Origin: DASSQJ01 sp963772645
GTDB taxonomy: Bacteria; Actinomycetota; Actinomycetes; Actinomycetales; Dermatophilaceae
Length of the DNA stretch: 64,000 nt
Reading direction: 5' to 3'
Assembly (NCBI GenBank): GCA_963772645.1
Contig: CAVYYD010000006.1
Coordinates: forward strand, 261,050-325,049
In this document: piece after piece, positions 27,766 to 35,191 of the stretch
How positions within the stretch are numbered: position 1 is the first letter of the stretch
Layout of the letters: every line of letters begins with the position of its first letter
Notes under the pieces: model-generated
What the model saw: the letters and a program-made list of their open reading frames with translations, nothing else
Told to the model about the DNA's origin: nothing
Databases searched by the model: none
Program-made: the position numbers and the translations under genes

Positions 27766-27969
27766 TCAGATGGGGCGGACCTGGTCGGCCTGGGGGCCCT
27801 TGGGACCCTGGGTGACCTCGAACTCGACCCGCTGCGCCTCGTCCAGGGAACGGTAGCCCTGGACGTCGATGGCGCTGTAGTGAACGAACACGTCGGGGCC
27901 GCCGCCATCCTGGGCGATGAAACCGAAGCCCTTCTCGGCGTTGAACCACTTCACGGTGCCCTGTGCCAT
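27766..27969 (-). CDS. cspA: Cold-shock domain protein, CspA family
   Basis: An intact 67-residue protein, the standard size for the family. GTVKWFNAEKGFGFIAQD holds RNP1-type aromatic residues and DVFVHYSAI is RNP2. It binds single-stranded RNA or DNA and melts mRNA structure during cold or growth shifts. ATG 27967-27969 follows a short AT-rich stretch (AGAAAGAAAG). Only one copy is seen here; the symbol denotes the family, not orthology to a particular paralogue. Confidence 0.93.
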   Translation of the reverse strand: MAQGTVKWFNAEKGFGFIAQDGGGPDVFVHYSAIDVQGYRSLDEAQRVEFEVTQGPKGPQADQVRPI

Positions 27970-28103
27970 ATGGGGAGAACTTTCTTTCTCTGTGGATCGC
28001 GGTCGGCACACCTCGCACCGACCGTGGATGCGACTCCAGCCCCCTTGTGGCGCGTTGGTGTTCGACCTGCGAGGTACTGCGTGTTGCAACCGCAGCGAAC
28101 CTA
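27970..28103 (-). promoter_or_regulatory. cspA promoter and long 5' leader
   Basis: TAGGTT on the minus strand (28098-28103) is a good actinobacterial -10 box and would give a 5' untranslated leader of about 120 bases before cspA. Long leaders are usual for cold-shock genes, where they act as temperature-sensitive structures. No convincing -35 element was seen. Confidence 0.45.
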
Positions 28104-28166
28104 GCAGAGAGCGGCCCGCCGCGCTGCCCCAGCGAGCATCGTCCCGGGCGACGGCCAGTGACCGGG

Positions 28167-29261
28167 TCACGAGGGGCCCCCGTCGCCCCAGCAGGAGCCG
28201 AGGGCGGTGCCGGGGTCGATGCTCGCCACCCCGGGCACCGGACGGCTGGTGACGAGCCGGACGCCGGTGTCGTGGAAGGACTTTCCCGGCGTCGTCGAGG
28301 GCTTGACCCCGCCGCGCGCGATCTTGGCGATCGCCCCCACCCCGAGCTCGGCCATCCGCACCGGGTCCTGGAGCACGGTGGCTCCGAGGGTTCCGTCGCG
28401 CACCGCGGCGACACCGGCGCAGCCCCCGTCGGCGGTGACGACGACGGCGTCGGTGACCCCGGCCGCACGCAGCGCCGCGGCCGCGCCGAGCGCCGTCGGC
28501 ACGTCTGCGGCGTAGACGACGCCGACCGGCGCCTTCGCCCCCAGGCACGTCTCCATCGCGCGCCGCCCACCGTCCTCGGTCCCACCGCTCGGCTGTCGGC
28601 AGGCGATGCGGTAGCCATCCCCGCGGCCGTTCCCCAGCCCGTCGAGGAACCCCCGGTCGCGCTCACGGTCGGTCGGGACGGCCCGGTCCTCGTCGAGGTC
28701 GAGCAGGGCGACGTCGGCGGCACGCCCGCCGAGTTGGCCCGCGACCCAGGCCCCGAGCAGCCGGCCCGCCTCATGGTCGTCGGAGGCGAAGGTGATGTCG
28801 ACGACGTCCCGGCGGTCCGGTGGGGTGTCGAGGGCGATGACGTAGAGACCGGCGAGCCGGGCCGTGGTCAGCGCGCCGTCGACCTCGTCGGAGGCCGGGG
28901 TGATGAGGATCCCCCGGTCACCCCGCCCGATCGCCGCCTGCACCGCGCCGACCTGTCCGGCGGCGTCATCCCGGCCCGAGGTGACCGTCAGCCGGACCCC
29001 GGCCGTGGCCGCTGCCGTGCGGGCGCCCTTCTGCATCGCGACGAAGTAGGGGTTGGTCGAGTCCTTCGTGACGAGGGTGACCCCGATCCGGCGGTCGGTC
29101 GACGGCGCGTCGTCGGCCGGCCCACTGCCGCACGCGGTGACCCCGGCGATGACCAGGAGAGCGAGCGCCATGACGGCGCCGCGTCCCCGTGGCGGGCCAC
29201 CGGACCGCGGCCGGGTCGAGGGCGAGGAGGCCCGGGACGACCCGGTCCGAGCAGAGTGCAC
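28167..29261 (-). CDS. Orphan sugar-binding lipoprotein, RbsB-like
   Basis: A 364-residue periplasmic-binding-protein-like domain of the ribose/galactose class. IGVTLVTKDSTNPYFVAMQKGA is the family opening, GILITPASDEVDGAL and YVIALDTPPDRRDVV follow, and ASDDHEAGRLLGAWVA is the conserved second-lobe motif. A lipobox VTAC follows a hydrophobic stretch, but about 30 basic, Ser/Pro-rich residues precede it, which is long for a signal peptide. GTG 29259-29261 is supported by GGAGG nine bases upstream; the internal ATG 29169-29171 would give a short signal without basic residues. No permease or ATPase is adjacent. It is divergent from a LacI regulator, suggesting sensing or use of a shared transporter. 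Confidence 0.8.
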   Translation of the reverse strand: MHSARTGSSRASSPSTRPRSGGPPRGRGAVMALALLVIAGVTACGSGPADDAPSTDRRIGVTLVTKDSTNPYFVAMQKGARTAAATAGVRLTVTSGRDDAAGQVGAVQAAIGRGDRGILITPASDEVDGALTTARLAGLYVIALDTPPDRRDVVDITFASDDHEAGRLLGAWVAGQLGGRAADVALLDLDEDRAVPTDRERDRGFLDGLGNGRGDGYRIACRQPSGGTEDGGRRAMETCLGAKAPVGVVYAADVPTALGAAAALRAAGVTDAVVVTADGGCAGVAAVRDGTLGATVLQDPVRMAELGVGAIAKIARGGVKPSTTPGKSFHDTGVRLVTSRPVPGVASIDPGTALGSCWGDGGPS

Positions 29262-29315
29262 CGGGTCGTCCTCCAGGGTCGGTCCGTCGCGGGGTGGCCA
29301 CCCTGCGACGTCTCA

Positions 29316-29345
29316 GTGGTAGCCGGTCGCTTGCGCCGGTGTCAA
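29316..29345 (-). promoter_or_regulatory. Promoter of sugar-binding lipoprotein gene
   Basis: On the minus strand a perfect TTGACA (29340-29345) is followed after 18 bases by TACCAC (29316-29321). It reads toward the lipoprotein gene and overlaps the region just before the divergent LacI start, so LacI binding could control both. Confidence 0.6.
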
Positions 29346-29365
29346 CAACTCGGTACACCTCACCC

Positions 29366-30409
29366 GTGGAGCGGACAGCAGCGGGCGGAGGACGCCCGCG
29401 GGCGACGATGCGGGAGGTCGCGGCGCTCGCGGGGGTCAGCCTCAAGACCGTCTCGCGGGTGGTCAACGACGAGCCGGGGGTCTCCGCCGCGGTGCACGAA
29501 CGGGTGACCCTGGCGATCCGGCACCTGGACTTCCGGCCGAACCTCGCGGCGAGCAGCCTGCGCCGCACCGGGGGGCGCACCGGGCTCGTCGGCGCGCTGG
29601 TGGAGGACCTGTCGAGCAGCTTCTCGACCGGGCTGCTCCGGGCCCTCGAGGACGCCGCCCGGCTCCGCGGCACCGCGGTGCTCGCGGCCTCCCTCGACGA
29701 GGCGGCCGACCGGGAGCGCGAGCTCGTCCACGACCTCGTGACCCGACGGGTCGACGGGCTCGTCATCATGCCCGCCACCGACCGGCAGGACTACCTGGCG
29801 AGCGAGCTGCACACCGGCACGCCGGCGGTGTTCGTCGGCCGCGAGCCGCGGGGCGTCGCCGCCGACTCGGTCACCGTCGACGACGAGCGGGGCGCGCGCC
29901 AGGCGGGCGAGCACCTCCTCGCCCGGGGTCACCGCCGGGTCGCCGGGTTCTTCCACCGTCCCGCCATCCCCTCCGTCCGTGGGCGGATCAGCGGCTTCGA
30001 GGCCGCGCACGCCGAACGCGGCCTCCCACTGGACCCCGCGCTCGTCGTCACCGACCTCGCGGGCACCCAGGACGCCGCCGAGGCGGCGCACCTGCTGCTG
30101 GGGCTGGCCGACCCCCCAACCGCCGTCCTCGCCGGTCGCGACGTCCTCGCGGCAGGCGTCCTCCGGGCTCTCGCCGAGCGCGGCCTGCGCCGCTCGGTGG
30201 CCGTCGTAGGCCTCGACGACCTGCCCATGGCCGACCTGCTCGACCCGCCGCTCACCGTCGTCCGCCAGGACGTCGCGAGCATCGGCGAGACGGCCGCGGC
30301 CCTCCTCTTCCACCGGATCGACGGCGACACCTCGCCGCCGCGGCACGTGGTGCTCGGCACCACCCTGGTCCCGCGGGGGTCCGGGGAGATCCCCCCACCG
30401 GCCGGGTGA
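29366..30409 (+). CDS. LacI-family transcriptional regulator
   Basis: An intact 347-residue repressor. The N-terminal helix-turn-helix with hinge is clear: MREVAALAGVSLKTVSRVVN and PNLAASSLRR. The ligand-binding part has the LacI/RbsB fold: GRTGLVGALVEDLSSSF, DGLVIMPATD, TVDDERGARQAGEHLLARGHRRV, then AVVGLDDLPMADLLDPPLTVVRQ. It probably binds a sugar and represses the divergent lipoprotein gene. GTG 29366 lies six bases after TACACC, consistent with a leaderless start. The alternative ATG 29408 would remove 14 basic residues but keep the helix-turn-helix. Confidence 0.93.
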   Translation: MERTAAGGGRPRATMREVAALAGVSLKTVSRVVNDEPGVSAAVHERVTLAIRHLDFRPNLAASSLRRTGGRTGLVGALVEDLSSSFSTGLLRALEDAARLRGTAVLAASLDEAADRERELVHDLVTRRVDGLVIMPATDRQDYLASELHTGTPAVFVGREPRGVAADSVTVDDERGARQAGEHLLARGHRRVAGFFHRPAIPSVRGRISGFEAAHAERGLPLDPALVVTDLAGTQDAAEAAHLLLGLADPPTAVLAGRDVLAAGVLRALAERGLRRSVAVVGLDDLPMADLLDPPLTVVRQDVASIGETAAALLFHRIDGDTSPPRHVVLGTTLVPRGSGEIPPPAG

Positions 30410-30421
30410 GCACGGCGCCGG

Positions 30422-31414
30422 TCAGCGCCGCAGGTGCCGGGCGCGGAGCATCAGGTACCCGCCGAAGAAGACGAGCCCGAGCGAGATGACGGCCAGCGCG
30501 TACTGCCCCGCCGGTTGGTGCTGGAGCCACCGCAGCGCCCCGTCGATGCCGGTCGACTCGGTGGAGCGGTGGGCCCACGCGGCGAGGACGAAGAGGACGC
30601 CGACCAGCGCGAAGGCGACGCCGCGGGCGACGAACCCGAAGATCCCGATGGAGGTCAGGGCCCGCCCCGGACGGCGGGCGAGGTCGAGGAGGAAGTCCCG
30701 GGAGAGGCCGGACCAGATGCTGAAGGCCCCCACGCCGGCCACCGCGACGCCGGTGAGCACGACGAGGACGGTGCCGCCGGGCAGGGCGAGGAGGGTGCTC
30801 GTGACCTGGATCGTGGACTGCCGGCTCGTCTGACCGGTGCCGACGGCGAACGCCACCGCGCTCCACGCGACGGTCGCGTAGGCGACCCCGTCGGCGAGGT
30901 GCTCCAGGCGCTTCAGGCGCGTCTCACAGTGCCGGCCGGTGAGGGCCCGGGCGAGGTTCCACACCGTGACGACCATGAAGCCGACGAAGCCCACCCAGAG
31001 CACCGCCCGACCGCCGAGGGTGCTCGAGATGCCGGTGAGCGCCCCGGACTCGTCCGCGGTGCTCGTGCTGCGCCCGAGCCAGACGATCTGCAGCCCGGCC
31101 CACCCCATCGCGACGTGGAGGAGGCCGTCGAGGAAGAAGCCGAGGCGCGCTCCTGCGCTGACGGCGGCATGGGTCTCGGCAACCTCGGCAGCGTGCGTCG
31201 TCGCCTCGATGACGGGTGCGGCGGCGTCCGAGACCGCGTGCGCCCGCTCCGTCGCGGACGCCAGCACCTCCTGCGCGCGCTCGGCGGCCTCCTCGACGAC
31301 GGTGGCGGCACCCTCCCGCAGGGACTCGACCACCCCCTCGGCCGAGCCGGCGAGGTCGGGTACCGCGGACTCGTCGGGGACCCCGGCCGAGGCTCCGTCA
31401 CGCGTGCCGTTCAC
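30422..31414 (-). CDS. DUF1206 membrane protein with helical N-terminal extension
   Basis: A 330-residue protein. The first 95 residues are Ala/Glu-rich and helical (GVVESLREGAATVVEEAAER and on) and likely amphipathic. The rest is three tandem DUF1206 units of two helices each: LGFFLDGLLHVAMGWAGLQI, LADGVAYATVAWSAVAFAV and IFGFVARGVAFALVGVLFVL start each unit. DUF1206 proteins are common in Actinobacteria and their function is unknown. Its stop lies 13 bases beyond that of LacI, in convergent orientation; tRNA-Ser(TGA) lies upstream on the same strand. Confidence 0.85.
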   Translation of the reverse strand: MNGTRDGASAGVPDESAVPDLAGSAEGVVESLREGAATVVEEAAERAQEVLASATERAHAVSDAAAPVIEATTHAAEVAETHAAVSAGARLGFFLDGLLHVAMGWAGLQIVWLGRSTSTADESGALTGISSTLGGRAVLWVGFVGFMVVTVWNLARALTGRHCETRLKRLEHLADGVAYATVAWSAVAFAVGTGQTSRQSTIQVTSTLLALPGGTVLVVLTGVAVAGVGAFSIWSGLSRDFLLDLARRPGRALTSIGIFGFVARGVAFALVGVLFVLAAWAHRSTESTGIDGALRWLQHQPAGQYALAVISLGLVFFGGYLMLRARHLRR

Positions 31415-31463
31415 GCGGAGACGATAGTCCCGGCGCCCCGGGCGGGCGATGACGGCAGGTGGG

Positions 31464-31550
31464 CGGAGGGCGTGGGATTCGAACCCACGAGAGGCTTGCG
31501 CCCCTAGCGGTTTTCAAGACCGCCGCACTAGGCCACTATGCGAGCCCTCC
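31464..31550 (-). tRNA. tRNA-Ser(TGA)
   Basis: An 87-base class II tRNA on the minus strand. Acceptor GGAGGGC pairs with GCCCTCC, discriminator G. The anticodon stem is GCGGT/ACCGC with loop CTTGAAA, anticodon TGA. A long variable arm and T arm (CGTGGG-TTCGAAT-CCCACG) follow. CCA is not encoded. It decodes UCA and related codons. Confidence 0.95.
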
Positions 31551-31691
31551 TCGCCCGGACGTGCCCGGGCACGGAACCAGCGTAGGGGGGCCGGTGGGCG
31601 TGGTACCGGTCGGCCGGGAAGTCGGCGGGTGCGGCCGGACCGGACCGCGGCCGCTGTGGGTAGGGTCGGAGACCGACGAAAGGAGCCCCCC

Positions 31692-32045
31692 ATGGGCAAG
31701 CTGTCCTTCTTCGCCGGGCTGGCCACCGGCTACGTCCTCGGGGCGAAGGCCGGGCGCCAGCGCTACGAGCAGATCCGGCGCACCTCCGAGAAGGTGTGGA
31801 GCTCGGGGCCGGTCCAGAAGCAGGTGGAGAACGCCAAGGACGTCGCCAGGACCAAGGCGGCCCCGGTGGTCGCCGACCTGGTCGCCGACGCGGCCCGGGC
31901 GACGGGCGAGAAGCTCCGCCAGGGCCGGACGATCGCCTCCGAGGCCGTGTCCGGCAACGGCGACGGGTCCCGCGGCGCAGAGCGGAGCGAGGGGCACGAG
32001 CAGGCCTGGTCGGCGACGACCCGCCCCACCGGCAGCGGCGACTGA
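31692..32045 (+). CDS. YtxH-like small membrane-associated protein
   Basis: An intact 117-residue protein. GKLSFFAGLATGYVLGAKAGRQRYEQI is a Gly-rich hydrophobic N-terminus followed by a basic patch, the pattern of YtxH-domain proteins. The rest is an amphipathic Ala/Lys helix and a polar tail. Its function is unknown; YtxH proteins are linked to general stress in Firmicutes. AGGAG at 31681-31685 is correctly spaced from ATG 31692, and TAGGGT at 31661-31666 is a good -10 box. A perfect terminator follows. Confidence 0.8.
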   Translation: MGKLSFFAGLATGYVLGAKAGRQRYEQIRRTSEKVWSSGPVQKQVENAKDVARTKAAPVVADLVADAARATGEKLRQGRTIASEAVSGNGDGSRGAERSEGHEQAWSATTRPTGSGD

Positions 32046-32054
32046 CCCTGGCCC

Positions 32055-32095
32055 CGACGACGGCGCCCGCCCCCTCAGGTCGGGCGCCGTCGTCG
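32055..32095 (+). terminator. Rho-independent-type hairpin after YtxH gene
   Basis: A perfect 15-base stem (CGACGACGGCGCCCG and its complement) with an 11-base loop, starting 10 bases after the stop codon. It lacks a T tract. Confidence 0.85.
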
Positions 32096-32351
32096 TGACC
32101 CGCACGCACCGGGCCGGTCACGACGGCCGAGGGTGCCCCCTGCGACACCCCGGGCGCCCCCTGCTGACGCCCGGCCGACGTGACCGGCTCCTCCCGTGCG
32201 CGGGAGCGGCTCCGTCACGCGGGACGAACCCGTGCGACGGCCACCCCACCGGGCCCCGGCTTCTCGGATCGACCCGCCCCTGAACCGGGTCGTCCGCAAC
32301 CGGGGTTCCCGGTGAGGTCCACGTGGGTGAGGAGGGGACCGGCGTCCCCGC

Positions 32352-32406
32352 TGATACATCCCGGCGGACTAATCCTCCGGGGCATCGCGGAGCCGCGGAG
32401 GTATCA
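32352..32406. promoter_or_regulatory. Nested inverted repeats upstream of S8-sigma-CHAT operon
   Basis: An outer repeat TGATAC (32352-32357) / GTATCA (32401-32406) encloses an inner repeat CCTCCG (32374-32379) / CGGAGG (32396-32401). The block lies about 45 bases upstream of TACGCT (32450-32455), a possible -10 box, and about 100 bases before the S8 protease ATG. The rest of 32100-32500 shows nothing else recognisable. It may be an activator or sigma-factor site for the operon. Confidence 0.35.
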
Positions 32407-32502
32407 CCGTGCCGCCCCGGATCTCCTGTGCAGTGACGACGATCATCACTACGCTGGCCGGGCGGGGACACCACGCTCGGCTCAGTCGCACAGGAGCAGC
32501 TC

Positions 32503-34092
32503 ATGGACGGAAAGGACCCGGGTCCCGGCGGTGGCGCTCCCGGGGGGGAGGGCGTCGACGGGGGATTCGACGGCCGGCGACCTCCGCTGCCGCCGGTGTT
32601 CGGCGTCCCGGAGACGGCGTTGCGGCGGTTCCGGGCCAAGGTCCTGGACCCGAACACGGCGACCCTCGTCGGGGACCAGCCGCGCCCCCGGTCGGTGGCC
32701 TACGTGCCGCACCGCCTCGTCGTCCCGGGCCTCACCGCCGCCCAGCTGGAGGCGCCGATCGCGATCCTCGACCGGATCGGCGAGCAGATGGGCTTCCGCG
32801 CCGAGCCGCTGCCGAGCCCGGTCGCCGACCTCGCCGGGCGCCTCGGCTTCGAGGACCGGCTCGGCGCGGTCACCCACTCGGTCGTCGAGCTGGTCCCGAC
32901 CCAGGACCGCGTCGGGCCGCCGCTCGACGCCTGGGACGTCCTCCAGAGGGCCCGCACCATCGACGGCGCGGCCACTCGCGGGTGGGGGCTCAACCACGTC
33001 CTCATGAGCTCCGGCTCCTACTCGGGCGTCGGCTACTACGCCGGGGTCGGCTACTACGCGGGCGTCGGCTACTACGCCGGGGTGGGTTACTACGCGGGCG
33101 TCGGCTCCTCCCCGGGGGTCGGGGAGCCGGGGGTCGCCACCGGTCGCTCGCCGGTCTGCCTGCACCTGCCCGCGCCCCGGCCCACCGGCGGTCGCAACCC
33201 GGTGGTGGCCATCCTCGACACCGGCCTGGGCTCGCACCCGTGGTTCGACGGCTCCCCGCTGGTCGACCGCGACCCGAGGGTCGACGGCGTCCCCATCGGG
33301 CTGCGCTTCGCCCCGTCGGACGACCCCGAGGGCAGCGGCGCCACCGTCGACGACGTCAACCGCTGCCTCGACCCGCTCGCGGGGCACGGCACCTTCGTGG
33401 CAGGCCTCGTCCGCCAGCACTGCCCCGACGCCCGGCTGGTCATCGTGCCGGTGATGTACGGCGACGGCGCAGCCGACGAGAAGGACGTCCTCGACGCCCT
33501 GAACGCGCTCGCGCTCTACCAGTGGGGGGCCCGGGAGGGCCTGGTCGAGGGCGACCCGGTGGAGGTCCTGAACCTCTCGTTCGGCTACTACCCCGAGACA
33601 CCCGGCGCCGTCACCGACCAGTCGTCGATGCTCACCGTGCTCCGCGAGCTCGCCGACTCCGGCGTCGCCGTCATGGCCGCTGCCGGCAACGGTGCCACGA
33701 CAGAGCGCTTCTACCCCGCCGCGATGGCCGCCGACGGTCCCATCCCGGCGGTGCCGGTCACCAGCGTCGGGGCGCTCAACCCCGGAGGTGCGACGGTGGC
33801 GATCTTCTCGAACACCGGCGAGTGGGTGACGACCTACGAGGAGGGCGTCGCGGTCGTCAGCACGATCCCGGTGACCTTCGACGCCTCGCAGCGCAGCAGC
33901 ATCGAGGTCACCGCCGGCCCGGGACAGCCGGAACGTGGCGGTCCCGACCCGGACGGCTACCGGACCGGCTTCGGCATCTGGAGCGGCACGTCCTTCTCCT
34001 GCCCGGTGTGCGTGGGCCACGTCGCGACGGCGCTGTGCGCCGGGTCCACCGTCGCCGACGCCGTGCAGACCCTGCTCCAGCGGAGCTCGTGA
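32503..34092 (+). CDS. S8-family (subtilisin-like) serine protease, first gene of CHAT operon
   Basis: An intact 529-residue subtilase with a complete triad: VVAILDTGLG (Asp ~240), GHGTFVAGLV (His ~293) and SGTSFSCPVCVGHVA (Ser ~494), plus the AAGNGA oxyanion region. No signal peptide is visible, so it is probably cytoplasmic. About 230 residues precede the catalytic domain; they end in a Gly/Tyr repeat region (residues ~172-206) that could be a flexible linker or processing site. AGGAG is eight bases before ATG 32503. Its TGA shares a base with the ATG of the sigma factor. Linked to a CHAT protein, it may be an effector protease that is activated or processed; this is inference. Confidence 0.85.
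   Translation: MDGKDPGPGGGAPGGEGVDGGFDGRRPPLPPVFGVPETALRRFRAKVLDPNTATLVGDQPRPRSVAYVPHRLVVPGLTAAQLEAPIAILDRIGEQMGFRAEPLPSPVADLAGRLGFEDRLGAVTHSVVELVPTQDRVGPPLDAWDVLQRARTIDGAATRGWGLNHVLMSSGSYSGVGYYAGVGYYAGVGYYAGVGYYAGVGSSPGVGEPGVATGRSPVCLHLPAPRPTGGRNPVVAILDTGLGSHPWFDGSPLVDRDPRVDGVPIGLRFAPSDDPEGSGATVDDVNRCLDPLAGHGTFVAGLVRQHCPDARLVIVPVMYGDGAADEKDVLDALNALALYQWGAREGLVEGDPVEVLNLSFGYYPETPGAVTDQSSMLTVLRELADSGVAVMAAAGNGATTERFYPAAMAADGPIPAVPVTSVGALNPGGATVAIFSNTGEWVTTYEEGVAVVSTIPVTFDASQRSSIEVTAGPGQPERGGPDPDGYRTGFGIWSGTSFSCPVCVGHVATALCAGSTVADAVQTLLQRSS
33025..33096 (+). repeat. 18-bp tandem repeats encoding GVGYYA
   Basis: Four tandem 18-base units encode GVGYYA within the S8 protease, preceded by the related SGVG and followed by GVGSSPGVGEPGV. 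Units differ only at third positions (GTC/GTG, GGC/GGT, GCC/GCG), so the amino acids are conserved by selection or recent duplication. Nothing similar occurs elsewhere in the window. Confidence 0.9.
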
Positions 34093-34685
34093 TGCACACC
34101 GATGCCGGCGCCGACAGCCTCGCCACCCGCGCGGCGGCCGCCTTCCGTGCCTTCCGCGACGGCGACGGCGCCGGGATGCCGACCCTCGTCGACGAGGTGA
34201 CCCCGCTGCTCTGGGCCGTGGCCCGCCAGCAGGGGCTGGGGCACCAGGCGGCCGAGGACACCGTCCAGAACACCTGGCTCAAGCTCGTCGAGCACGCCAC
34301 GTCCATCGCCGACCCCCAGTCGGTCCTCAAGTGGCTGATCACGACGACCAAGCGGGACGCCTGGCACCTCAGCGCGCGCAGCCGCCGCGAGGAGCCCGCC
34401 AGCGGGGAGGACCTCGCGGCCGACGAGCCCGACGAGCGCGCGCCCTCACCGGAGACCACGGTGCTCGCCGAGGCCGACCACCGGCTCGTCTGGGACCACT
34501 TCACCCGCCTGCCGGAACGCTGCCGCACCCTGCTGCGCCTGGTCGCCTTCGCCGACCGGCCCGACTACGCGGGCGTCGCGGAGGCCCTCGGCATGCCGGT
34601 CGGCTCGATCGGCCCCACCCGGGGACGCTGCCTCGCCAAGCTGCGGGCCTCCCTCACCTCCGACCCCCGCTGGGAGACGACATGA
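34092..34685 (+). CDS. ECF-like sigma-70 family RNA polymerase sigma factor
   Basis: An intact 197-residue sigma factor. Region 2 is TPLLWAVARQQGLGHQAAED with TVQNTWLKLVEH and LKWLITTTKRDAW; region 4 is DHFTRLPERCRTLLRLVAF with the helix-turn-helix PDYAGVAEALGMPVGSIGPT and RGRCLAKLR. An acidic linker of about 40 residues joins them. It starts at ATG 34092, sharing one base with the protease stop, and ends overlapping the next gene by ATGA, so all are coupled. No anti-sigma factor with a membrane helix or zinc motif is nearby. It may switch on the operon or a regulon in response to the same signal as the protease. Confidence 0.9.
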   Translation: MHTDAGADSLATRAAAAFRAFRDGDGAGMPTLVDEVTPLLWAVARQQGLGHQAAEDTVQNTWLKLVEHATSIADPQSVLKWLITTTKRDAWHLSARSRREEPASGEDLAADEPDERAPSPETTVLAEADHRLVWDHFTRLPERCRTLLRLVAFADRPDYAGVAEALGMPVGSIGPTRGRCLAKLRASLTSDPRWETT

Positions 34686-35183
34686 CACCCACGCCCGAGC
34701 ACGAGATGCGCCTGTCCACGGAGCCGATCGACAGCGTCGACGTCACGATCATCGAGGCCGTGCGCGAGGCGCACGAGACCCTCGACCCGATGCCCGCCGA
34801 CCTCCTCGGACCGGATCAAGTTCGCGATGAGCGTGGCCGCGCTCGAGGCCCAGGTCGCCGAGATCGTCTCGGAGTCGGCCCTCACCCCGGTCCGCGGCAC
34901 CGACTACGACCGCGCCGACACCGTCACCTTCGCCAGCGACGGGCTGAGCGTCATGGTGAGCATCGAGCACACCGGGGCGGCCCGCGCCGACATCGCCGGC
35001 TGGGCGAGCGAGGGCGACCTCGAGGTCGAGCTGCGCGAACGCAGCCGCACCAGGACGACGACGACCGACGAGGACGGCCGGTTCACCTTTGCCGGGATCG
35101 AGCGTGGTCTGGTGAACTTCGTCCTGCGGCGCCGCACCGGTGACGACTCCGCCCCGATCATCACGCCGGCCATCGAGATCTAG
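34682..35183 (+). CDS. Small acidic protein of CHAT operon (one frame break)
   Basis: An unrecognised protein of about 167 residues. The first 60 residues are helical and acidic (DSVDVTIIEAVREAHETLDP, MPADLLDRIKFAMSVAALEA). The second part is beta-rich and ends TTDEDGRFTFAGIERGLVNF, which resembles the carboxypeptidase-regulatory or Ig-like turn seen in some carrier and adaptor proteins. One extra G near 34812 (CTCGGACCGG) breaks the frame; its removal joins the parts. ATG 34682 overlaps the sigma stop and TAG 35181-35183 is followed within nine bases by the CHAT gene. It may be an adaptor or anti-sigma protein; there is no direct evidence. Confidence 0.65.
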
Positions 35184-35191
35184 GAGCAGCC

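Noticed and set aside
33025..33096. CRISPR-like array
   Set aside because: The units are 18 bases without spacers and encode GVGYYA in frame within the protease.
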